Positions 44,222-51,016 of a stretch of 51,016 nucleotides of DNA are shown here, one piece after another; the stretch's first letter is position 1; each line of letters begins with the position of its first letter. The notes under the pieces are model-generated. The model ran no database searches. It was given only the letters and a program-made list of their open reading frames with translations, and was not told the origin of the DNA. Origin of the DNA: Vibrio methylphosphonaticus. GTDB taxonomy: Bacteria; Pseudomonadota; Gammaproteobacteria; Enterobacterales; Vibrionaceae. Made by a program: the position numbers and the translations under genes. Where the stretch lies: assembly GCF_023634655.1 (NCBI RefSeq), contig NZ_JAMKMS010000025.1, positions 1 through 51,016 on the forward strand, read 5' to 3'.

Positions 44222-46981
44222 TTAGCGTAGTTTCAGCACCATATCGGCAACGCCGTCTTCAAATTGAACATCCAGTTCAAATCCTAATTTTTGTGCCAAG
44301 GTTAACATGCCTCGGTTGGTTGGCATGGTCATTCCGGATATCTTAAGTGTCTGCTTTGCTACACAATAATCAATAATCTTTTGCATTAAGACACGTCCTA
44401 ATCCGACACCTTTTAGATCCGAACGAATCAATATCGCAAATTCAGCATCTGAATTGTCTGGGTTAACCAGTACGCGAGAAACACCGATGATTCTTTGCTC
44501 TGATTGACTTGCATCTACGGCGACGAAAGCCATCTCTCGGTCATAGTCAATTTGTGTTAAGTTCGCTAGAGCTTCGTGATTGAACTCGCCAACGTCGGAG
44601 AAGAAGCGCTTATATAAGTCTTCTTTTGTGACATTATTGATGAAATCCGCGTGTAGGGGTTCATCTTCTGGTTTGATTGGTCGTAGTAGTATTTGAGATT
44701 GATCTTTAAGCGTAATCGTTTCTTCCATTTCTGTTGGATAAGGACGAATGGCCAAGCGAGCTTGTGGGTCGCCGCTAAAAGGTTTGACCGTAATGGAAGC
44801 ATCGAGAATAGTAATGTCGTCACCATTCAATAGAAGTGGATGGATATCCAGTTCATAAATTTCAGGGCAGGCGACAATTATCTGTGAAACCTTAACAATA
44901 AACTCGGCTAGCTTTGCTAAATTGATCGGGTTGGGGGACTTATGAAATCGTAACGTGCCGTTATTAATCGCCCCTACAATCAGGTAACGTGCCAGTGCAG
45001 TATTTAGCGGTGGCAGGGCGGTCACTGCTTCTTTACTTATGTTCCAATCCGAACCACCTTGCCCAATAAACAGCGCAGGTCCGAACGTTGGATCGGTCAC
45101 CGCTTTTATTCGTATTTCTTGTCCACCGGTCACCTTCGCCATTTTCTGAACCGTTAAGCCTTCAATCTTCGCGTTGGGATAAGACAGTGTCGTTCGATCT
45201 AAAATCGATTGGGCCGCACTAGACACTTCATTGAGATCACGCAAATTCAACATCACGCCGTGGATATCTGATTTATGTGGAATATCGGGTGAGCGAAGCT
45301 TTAACGCTACAGGGTAACCAATCTGTTCAGCAAGGTGAATCGCTTCTGATGGGTCATGAGCAAGCCAGGTTTTCAGAACGGGGAGTTTAAATAAATCAAA
45401 TAGTTGCTCACATAAATGAGACTCTAATAAGGTGATATGCTCAGGAGATTGCTGTTGAGAAGTATGACTAGCAAGCCAGTCATGGGCTCGGCTTAGTTGT
45501 TCTGACGAATATGAATCTGTGGTAGTTGGCGTTTCCATAAGTTGCCATTGGTTACGACGATAATCCACCAGGTGCATGAAGGCGGTAACAGCACTTTCCG
45601 GCGTTCGGTAAGTGGGTATGCCATTTTCAGTAAACAGTAAGCGAGCTTGTTTTGCCGTTGCTTCTCCAGACCAATTAGTCAAAATATTGAACCGCTTAGA
45701 CTTAGGATGTGCACGAACTGTGTCAATCACTTGTTGAGCAGTACCTTCGGAGTCAGATACCGCAGACGGGCTGTGCATAATAAGTATTGCATCTATATCG
45801 TCGCTATCGAGCACGCAATTTATCGCTTGGATGTAGCGCTGCGCTGTAGCGTCACCAACGAGATCAATTGGATTGGATTGAGACCACGTGGCTGGTAACA
45901 CTTGAGATAAGTTGTGTATCGTTGTTTTGGATAATTCAGCAAGTTTACCGCCGCGATCGGAAAGTGTATCCAATGCCATCAAGGCTGGCCCCATACCATT
46001 AGTGATGATGGCAAGACGTTCGCCACGTAATGGGACGGAATGCGTTAATGTTTCCACTGCAGCGAACAATTCATGGGTGTTATTGACTCGCAGCATACCA
46101 GCACGTTGTATTGCTGAGTCGTAGACAATGTCGAGTGATGCTGTGGGATCGTTTAATTCACCCTTGTTGGTTGTTCGTGAGCGACCGGCTTTAAGCACTA
46201 ATATACGACGGTTACGAGACGTAGCCCGTGCTGCCGACATGAAGCGCCGTGCGTCACGAATAGAATCGACGTAAAGCAGAATAGATTCGGTCTTGCTATC
46301 ACGTGCTAGGTAATCGAGTAGATCATCAAAATCAATGTCAGCGCCATTACCCAAAGAGATGAATGCTGAAAACCCGATATTTTTATCGTTCGCCCAATCC
46401 AAAATGGTGGTGCAAACGGCAGAAGATTGAGAAATAAACGCCAATTTACCAGGCTTACAGTTAACCGGTGAAAACGACGCATTAAAATTTTGCCAAGGCA
46501 GCAGTATACCAAGACTATTTGAACCTAAGACGCGCATTCCGGCGTTTTTAGCAATATCAATACATTGCTGCTCTAAGCTTTTCAGAGTTTGTAATTGGCT
46601 GACTTCGTCTACCAGCGTCGTATTTAAGGGGTGAGGAGGCGGATCATTTTCAATGACAGGACGCTCGGCGTCGAGCGTCATATCGGAAGCCATTACAATA
46701 ACCACTTTAACGCCGATGACCGAGAGCTCATTAAAAAGCTCGACATTTCGAGAGCCGCGCGTACAAAGAATGGCCAGATCGGGTGCAAATGGTAGCTCGC
46801 TAACGGAGCGATAACAAAGAATACCGTTTACCGATTTGTATCTTGGATGAACGGGTAGAATAGTCCCTTGAAATCCACCAAGTAACAGATTCTTGATCAC
46901 CACGCCACCGGCTCGTTGTGCCTTTGCTGATGCCCCGATAACGGCGATAGATTCGGGTTTAAAGAGTACATCTAATGACAT
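44222..46981 (-). CDS. pat: Protein lysine acetyltransferase Pat (YfiQ/PatZ)
   Basis: 919 residues: NDP-forming acyl-CoA synthetase-like N-terminal part (CoA-binding SIAVIGASAKAQRAGGVVIK; succinyl-CoA-ligase-like and ATP-grasp domains with VALKLRSPDIPHKSDIHGVM) and a C-terminal GNAT domain (about 765-919) with the acetyl-CoA loop RSDLKGVGLGRVLM. This arrangement and length are those of E. coli PatZ and Salmonella Pat, which acetylate Acs and other enzymes and thereby control carbon flow. No Acs or sirtuin gene is adjacent. Confidence 0.93.
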   Translation of the reverse strand: MSLDVLFKPESIAVIGASAKAQRAGGVVIKNLLLGGFQGTILPVHPRYKSVNGILCYRSVSELPFAPDLAILCTRGSRNVELFNELSVIGVKVVIVMASDMTLDAERPVIENDPPPHPLNTTLVDEVSQLQTLKSLEQQCIDIAKNAGMRVLGSNSLGILLPWQNFNASFSPVNCKPGKLAFISQSSAVCTTILDWANDKNIGFSAFISLGNGADIDFDDLLDYLARDSKTESILLYVDSIRDARRFMSAARATSRNRRILVLKAGRSRTTNKGELNDPTASLDIVYDSAIQRAGMLRVNNTHELFAAVETLTHSVPLRGERLAIITNGMGPALMALDTLSDRGGKLAELSKTTIHNLSQVLPATWSQSNPIDLVGDATAQRYIQAINCVLDSDDIDAILIMHSPSAVSDSEGTAQQVIDTVRAHPKSKRFNILTNWSGEATAKQARLLFTENGIPTYRTPESAVTAFMHLVDYRRNQWQLMETPTTTDSYSSEQLSRAHDWLASHTSQQQSPEHITLLESHLCEQLFDLFKLPVLKTWLAHDPSEAIHLAEQIGYPVALKLRSPDIPHKSDIHGVMLNLRDLNEVSSAAQSILDRTTLSYPNAKIEGLTVQKMAKVTGGQEIRIKAVTDPTFGPALFIGQGGSDWNISKEAVTALPPLNTALARYLIVGAINNGTLRFHKSPNPINLAKLAEFIVKVSQIIVACPEIYELDIHPLLLNGDDITILDASITVKPFSGDPQARLAIRPYPTEMEETITLKDQSQILLRPIKPEDEPLHADFINNVTKEDLYKRFFSDVGEFNHEALANLTQIDYDREMAFVAVDASQSEQRIIGVSRVLVNPDNSDAEFAILIRSDLKGVGLGRVLMQKIIDYCVAKQTLKISGMTMPTNRGMLTLAQKLGFELDVQFEDGVADMVLKLR

Positions 46982-47303
46982 GGTTCATCCTTTTATACTG
47001 ATGATGACTAGGTGTTTAATGAACAAGTGATTACCAAGTTATCTCATCGTGATTTGTTTCGTTTCACGGTTGTAATGGCGGGTTACCGACAAGAGCCCTA
47101 AGTAATGAATGGTTAAGTTACTACATAGTAGCGCAGTCCTTGTTGTGTCGGAATTTGATTGTCTAAATTTAGAGATAACATATTGCTGTGTCTCGAATAT
47201 TGTGTAACATGTCACAGCATTGGACTGCTGACATTCGGAATCATTGAATCAAACAATTTCTGTCGGCATGATTTAGAGAATTTGATATTTGGGCAGTAAA
47301 GCT
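46982..47303. promoter_or_regulatory. Intergenic stretch between pat and the SPOR lipoprotein gene; CRP-like site at 47201-47216
   Basis: TGTGTAACATGTCACA (47201-47216) matches TGTGA-N6-TCACA at 9 of 10 fixed positions, 88 bp before the lipoprotein start. Orientation would also allow an effect on pat, known to be CRP-dependent in E. coli, but the site is about 220 bp from its start. Nothing else is recognised. Confidence 0.5.
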
Positions 47304-47915
47304 ATGAAAAAAATTGTTATCGTCAGCATCACCGCATTGCTGGCGGCTTGTTCCTCAGGTGACTACGTGTCTGAAGTTAAATCTGAAAGCTACCGTGAAG
47401 ACTACACGCCAGTGGTAGAAACCACTGCTGCGGAGCCTGTGGTTGTTGCGGCCGCCGCGAGTGCGACAGAAGAAGTAAAGAAAACGGACGTAGCAAAAAG
47501 CCCTACGCCACAAAAAACAGACCCTCAACCCGTTGTTACGAAAACTCAACCTCAGCCAGCTAAAGTAAGCGCAGCAGACAAGAGTGTCGTTAAAATTGTT
47601 CCACCGTCGAAAAAGCAAATCGACCAAGACTATCGGTACGGGTTCACGATTCAGGTAGCGGCTGTTGGTACAAAAGATAAGGTCACGTTATTCTCGAGCA
47701 AGTTGCCGAAAAACGGTCAACCGGTTTGGGAAAACTACAAAATTGTAAATGGTACTAAATGGTACTCGGTCTTGTACGGAGACTATGCAACTCGTAAAAA
47801 AGCGCAAGCGGCAATTGCGACATTACCAAAAGAGTTTCAATCGCTTAAACCATTTGTAAAAAGTATTGATAAGATTAAAAAATCAGATTATCCAACATTA
47901 AGTAAACTAAATTAG
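47304..47915 (+). CDS. SPOR-domain lipoprotein
   Basis: 203 residues from MKKIVIVSIT; an ATG five codons upstream is in frame but spoils the signal. Lipobox TALLAACSSG. A low-complexity linker (VVAAAASATEEVKK, TPQKTDPQPVVTKTQPQPAK) leads to a SPOR domain at about 112-185 (GFTIQVAAVGTKDKVTLFSS, WYSVLYGDYATRKKAQAA, then LPKEFQ). SPOR domains bind denuded septal peptidoglycan. Likely outer-membrane anchored, acting at the cell wall or division site. Precedes ddl but has its own terminator. Confidence 0.9.
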   Translation: MKKIVIVSITALLAACSSGDYVSEVKSESYREDYTPVVETTAAEPVVVAAAASATEEVKKTDVAKSPTPQKTDPQPVVTKTQPQPAKVSAADKSVVKIVPPSKKQIDQDYRYGFTIQVAAVGTKDKVTLFSSKLPKNGQPVWENYKIVNGTKWYSVLYGDYATRKKAQAAIATLPKEFQSLKPFVKSIDKIKKSDYPTLSKLN

Positions 47916-47981
47916 AAAAGTAAGCTTAATTAGAGCAGCTGAGTAGAGGCTAATGACCGCCAGTTAGCTAAGACAATTATT

Positions 47982-48028
47982 ATGCATCCAGCTATTGAGT
48001 CACCGTCTCATGATCTGGGTGCATTTTT
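47982..48028 (+). terminator. Terminator of the SPOR lipoprotein gene
   Basis: ATGCATCCAG and CTGGGTGCAT (one G-T pair) enclose a 23-nt loop with a smaller dyad, followed by TTTTT-like sequence. Confidence 0.65.
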
Positions 48029-48141
48029 GTATGTAAAACATCCATACAGTAAGGTTTTAGGGATATTTAACACATTTTGGACTGAATATTAGGGCTCGAT
48101 CGTTTATGATTTACGTCCAACGACCTAAGGACAGATGTACA

Positions 48142-49131
48142 ATGTCAAACATGAATATTCTTCTACTATGTGGCGGCGCCTCAAGTGAGCACGAAGTCTC
48201 ACTTGTGTCTGCAGACTATCTTGAATCTCAGTTACAGACCAATCCTCGTTTTGATGTTATACGTGTTGAAATTACCGCAGACGGTTGGCGATGTCAGGAT
48301 GGTCAATTGGTGTCTTTAGATGTCAATAAAAAAGCCCTAGTTGGAGAGCAACGTCATCACAATATCGACTATGTCGTTCCGTGTATCCACGGGTTCCCAG
48401 GTGAGACGGGAGATATTCAATCGTTGTTGGAAATTGCAAACATTCCTTACTTTGGGTGTGGACCTGAAGCCAGCTGCAATAGTTTTAACAAAATAACCTC
48501 TAAGCTATGGTATGACACACTTGGCATTCCCAACACACCGTATCTCTTTTTGACTGAAAATAATGAAAACGCCCATGCGCAGGCTCATGAAGCATTCAAT
48601 AAATGGGGCAAAGTCTTTGTTAAGGCTGCTAAACAAGGCTCATCAGTAGGCTGTTACAATGTCACTACTAAAGGCGCGCTTTCTGATTCCCTTAATTCGG
48701 CATTTGGCTTTTCTGATCAAGTTGTGATTGAAAAAGCAGTAAAACCACGTGAACTCGAAGTGGCTGCATATGAATATAATGGGCAATTACACATTACCTT
48801 ACCGGGAGAGGTTACCGCACCGGAAGGGACGTTTTATTCATATGATGAGAAGTACAGCAGCAAAAGTCATTCAACCACGGATGTTGAAGCAAAAGATTTA
48901 ACTAAAGAGCAGCAAGCACTGATTCAGCAGTATTCGGAAAAAGTCTTCACACAGATGAAGCTACGACACCTTTCTCGTATCGATTTTTTCTTAACAGAAG
49001 ACAATGAAATCTATTTGAATGAAGTGAACACATTCCCTGGTATGACTCCAATCTCGATGTTCCCGAAAATGGTAGAACACTCTGGGGTTAAATTCGCAGA
49101 TTTTGTTATTGACTGTATTGAGCGGTTATAA
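48142..49131 (+). CDS. ddl: D-alanine--D-alanine ligase
   Basis: 329 residues from MSNMNILLLCGGASSEHEVS; an ATG 36 nt upstream is in frame but gives an odd extension, and AAGGA lies before the chosen start. ATP-grasp fold: substrate motif GASSEHEVSLVSA, VVPCIHGFPGETGDIQ, the omega loop with KAAKQGSSVGC, and the metal site RIDFFLTEDNEIYLNEVNTF with FPGMTPISMFPKM. Makes the D-Ala-D-Ala dipeptide of peptidoglycan. Not in a mur/fts cluster, so it is probably the second, DdlA-like copy. Confidence 0.95.
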   Translation: MSNMNILLLCGGASSEHEVSLVSADYLESQLQTNPRFDVIRVEITADGWRCQDGQLVSLDVNKKALVGEQRHHNIDYVVPCIHGFPGETGDIQSLLEIANIPYFGCGPEASCNSFNKITSKLWYDTLGIPNTPYLFLTENNENAHAQAHEAFNKWGKVFVKAAKQGSSVGCYNVTTKGALSDSLNSAFGFSDQVVIEKAVKPRELEVAAYEYNGQLHITLPGEVTAPEGTFYSYDEKYSSKSHSTTDVEAKDLTKEQQALIQQYSEKVFTQMKLRHLSRIDFFLTEDNEIYLNEVNTFPGMTPISMFPKMVEHSGVKFADFVIDCIERL

Positions 49132-49182
49132 CCAAAACTGCAAGGACTATGCTCGTCATGGCACTCTACAAAAAATTGGGTG

Positions 49183-50127
49183 TTATGACGGTTTAAATTT
49201 ATCTTTCTCTTTTTCTGACCTCTCAGGGTTTCCCGTATATTGAAGTGGCATCGCGGGGCTTGCCCAGCGTCCAAACTCCTGTATATCTCGAACTTTATAG
49301 CCTTCACTCCATAGTTTCTTCACGGCCCCAACACGACCGGACTGGGAAGAAAAACGTCGATAATCAGGTAAACTAAGAAGTTCACTGGCTCGTCTCAATA
49401 TCCTGTAGATGGAAGAATCATCTAAAACGCCATCTTTCATGTTTCCATGGCGATCAATCGAGACAAAAAGTGGAGCGTAGGGGTTGCAGTCTAGCCATGA
49501 GTTCAACACTACCGCTGCGGTATCGCTTAATATATAACGCGTACCATCAATGTTTAAATAGCTCGTGTCGTCTAACGTTTCTAGATGCTCTTGCGTCAAC
49601 TGTCGTAAATCCTTTCTCTTTAACGCACATTCAAACATGACATAATAGATGGCAAGATCACGACAATCTTTTGGGTCTGGAGATGCTGAAAGTAGGGCGT
49701 GCAAATCAGTTAAATGCGTGTCGGTAAACGCACTTGTTTCTTTCACTTTATCTGCGCCGGCTATTCGAATTTCATTGAGACATAAACCAATCTCGCGACC
49801 TTTTGTCGGGTCTTTAAACCCTAGAACAGTATGTACCACGCCTATTGTGACCGCGTAACGCCTTAGCGTTGAGTATTTCCTTGAGTGGCGTTCTTTATCA
49901 AGAAAGCGCCTAACTGCGGTAACTGATGCTGGAATACTCGATACGCCGTTAAGACGACAAAACTCATTAAACAAGCGCCAGTCTTTTGAAAGCGCAAGCA
50001 ATGAACTTTTTGAATAATAACAACTTGTTAATTCATTAAATTGCGCGGGACTTATAGAGTCGACTAAAATCGATTTAAATTTATTAACTTGGTGTTTTTC
50101 TGTGATCACTGGTATGTCTTTTTTCAT
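49183..50127 (-). CDS. Tyrosine recombinase/phage-type integrase with altered HxxR motif
   Basis: 314 residues. N-terminal SAM-like core-binding domain (about 25-105, SLLALSKDWRLFNEFCRLNG) and a catalytic domain with R171 (CALKRKDLRQL), R265 (SSQSGRVGAVKKL), W288 in FGRWASPAM and the nucleophile Y297 in LQYTG. At the place of the first histidine of HxxR there is Q262, and the H/W position is W. The remaining R-R-Y set is complete, so activity is plausible. No att site, tRNA or cargo is visible beside it; it may be a domesticated recombinase. Divergent from the next operon. Confidence 0.85.
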   Translation of the reverse strand: MKKDIPVITEKHQVNKFKSILVDSISPAQFNELTSCYYSKSSLLALSKDWRLFNEFCRLNGVSSIPASVTAVRRFLDKERHSRKYSTLRRYAVTIGVVHTVLGFKDPTKGREIGLCLNEIRIAGADKVKETSAFTDTHLTDLHALLSASPDPKDCRDLAIYYVMFECALKRKDLRQLTQEHLETLDDTSYLNIDGTRYILSDTAAVVLNSWLDCNPYAPLFVSIDRHGNMKDGVLDDSSIYRILRRASELLSLPDYRRFSSQSGRVGAVKKLWSEGYKVRDIQEFGRWASPAMPLQYTGNPERSEKEKDKFKPS

Positions 50128-50223
50128 CTTAGTGCACTATAACTTAATTGATTGCTCAATAATAACTGATAACATATATGCGTTAAAAGTAGTTTAGCAA
50201 CAATAAATAAGAGATGCATCTTT

Positions 50224-50592
50224 ATGGCTTTAGCAAGTTATCGAGGGTTCACCCTTAAATCAATCGGGATTGAGAACCAAGTTTGGAAAGTCACGATAAA
50301 AAACCGAGAACTAAAAGGAAGCCTATCAGCGATTAAAAAAAGTATCGACTGGTGGTGTGATACCGCTTCAATTATCGACCCAGCACAATTGGCGACGACA
50401 GCTCAGAGAACGGAGAGTACAGGCGTACAAGAATTGTTTAATGGCTATATGATCAAAAACGATACTGGCGAAAATAACGCGTGGTACTGCATGTTTAATG
50501 GTAAACTTATCAAAGGTGGTAAGTTAGCGATTCAAAAGCATATCGAAGCTTACTTGGTCGCAAAAAAGAAAGCAGAGCAACTGAAGAAATAA
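50224..50592 (+). CDS. Small protein of unknown function, possibly DUF3319
   Basis: 122 residues with two repeats of the same pattern: YRGFTLKSIG...WKVTIKNRELKGSLSAIKKS in the first half and FNGYMIKNDTG...WYCMFNGKLIKGGKLAIQKH in the second. The half-repeat (G-x-x-[IL]-K ... W ... G-x-L-x-A-I-x-K) suggests an internal duplication. Its stop is 1 nt before the yciH start, so both are one transcription unit. I associate it with the Vibrio DUF3319 family from memory only. Confidence 0.78.
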   Translation: MALASYRGFTLKSIGIENQVWKVTIKNRELKGSLSAIKKSIDWWCDTASIIDPAQLATTAQRTESTGVQELFNGYMIKNDTGENNAWYCMFNGKLIKGGKLAIQKHIEAYLVAKKKAEQLKK

Positions 50593-50593
50593 C

Positions 50594-50905
50594 ATGACAC
50601 TCGTATATTCAACGGAAACAGGACGTATCAAAGAAGACAAACCAGCACCTAAGCGTGAAAAAGGTGACGGTATTGTTCGTATTCAAAAGCAAACCAAAGG
50701 ACGAAAAGGCAAAGGCGTTTCTGTCATTTCAGGTTTGGACTTAGATGATGCGCCATTAAAACTACTCGCGGCTGAGCTTAAAAAAGTATGCGGTTGTGGT
50801 GGTTCTGTTAAAGACGGCACAATTGAGATTCAGGGCGATGCTCGAGATAAAATCAAAGCAGCGCTTGAAAAGAAAGGCTATACCGTAAAGTTATCCGGCG
50901 GATAA
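50594..50905 (+). CDS. yciH: SUI1/eIF1-like translation factor YciH
   Basis: 103 residues, close to E. coli YciH (108). The SUI1 core is clear: GDGIVRIQKQTKGRKGKGVS, ISGLDLDD, LAAELKKVCGCGGSVKDGTI and EIQGDARDKIKAALEKKGY. The basic loop TKGRKGKG matches the region of eIF1 that touches the ribosomal P site. YciH acts on initiation fidelity or stress-related translation inhibition in E. coli. Translationally coupled to the preceding gene. Confidence 0.94.
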   Translation: MTLVYSTETGRIKEDKPAPKREKGDGIVRIQKQTKGRKGKGVSVISGLDLDDAPLKLLAAELKKVCGCGGSVKDGTIEIQGDARDKIKAALEKKGYTVKLSGG

Positions 50906-50972
50906 CAAGCGACCGAGTAAGACCAGAAGCAAAGCTCGTGTTACTCGGCCATTCGTACTAAGCAGGTGTAAC

Positions 50973-51016
50973 ATAATAATCACTTTCTTAATCCAAATTA
51001 AGAAAGTGATTATTAT
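50973..51016 (+). terminator. Perfect palindromic terminator after yciH
   Basis: Two 20-nt exact inverted arms (50973-50992, 50997-51016) around CCAA; the core is CACTTTCTTAAT / ATTAAGAAAGTG. It reaches the window edge, so any following T run cannot be seen. Confidence 0.7.

Noticed and set aside
1..51016. CRISPR arrays, rRNA genes, intact insertion sequences or prophage blocks
   Set aside because: No regularly spaced repeats, no rRNA sequence and no intact transposase or phage structural genes were seen.

Overview
The window reads as a piece of a marine Vibrio (Vibrionaceae) chromosome. Evidence: AroG, MgsA, TorT/TorS, Pat (YfiQ), Ddl and YciH are close to gammaproteobacterial/Vibrio forms; there are alginate lyases of families PL6 and PL7; a degenerate integron attC-like site of the Vibrio type; a Fur-controlled TonB receptor; and a fatty acid cis/trans isomerase. 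Secondary (chromosome 2) location is possible but cannot be shown from the sequence.

Layout. 1-2.4 kb: the 5' part of a secreted PL6 lyase (minus, running off the left edge), a non-coding stretch with a palindromic repeat and an attC-like site, and a small globin gene. 3.0-5.4 kb: a periplasmic binding protein followed by a methyl-accepting chemotaxis protein, behind a CRP-like site. 5.3-7.2 kb: a scar zone with an IS1182-type transposase remnant, a YjaB-like acetyltransferase, a frameshifted GyrI-like fragment and a truncated unknown gene, next to tRNA-Ser(UGA). 7.3-13.1 kb: a nitrate-type ABC transporter and the NasT/NasS antitermination pair, flanked on both sides by nearly identical tRNA-Ser(UGA) genes. 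Its leader carries a sigma54-type promoter, two ANTAR-type hexaloop hairpins and an intrinsic terminator, so it looks like a nitrate-responsive, NtrC-activated, attenuated operon.

13.4-26 kb: a MaoC-type hydratase, a FAN1-like nuclease gene broken by one frameshift in a homopolymer, aroG with a TyrR box, a secreted protein of unknown function, an MscS channel, an exported MsrA-MsrB fusion, an OsmC/YhfA protein, a DUF218 protein, and a hybrid sensor kinase with two very similar receiver domains. 26-35.5 kb: an alpha/beta hydrolase, a lipoprotein with two PL7-like lyase domains, an ArcD/YdgI-type transporter with a terminator hairpin directly before its start codon, methylglyoxal synthase, and the divergent TMAO sensing pair torT/torS (no torR in view).

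35.5-51 kb: a small protein, a cis/trans isomerase with a CxxCH motif, an OFA-family MFS transporter, a four-helix membrane protein, a Fur-box TonB receptor of the haem type, a LysR regulator, the Pat lysine acetyltransferase, a SPOR lipoprotein with a CRP-like site, Ddl, a tyrosine recombinase with an altered HxxR motif, and a two-gene unit ending in yciH. No CRISPR array, rRNA or intact insertion sequence was seen.
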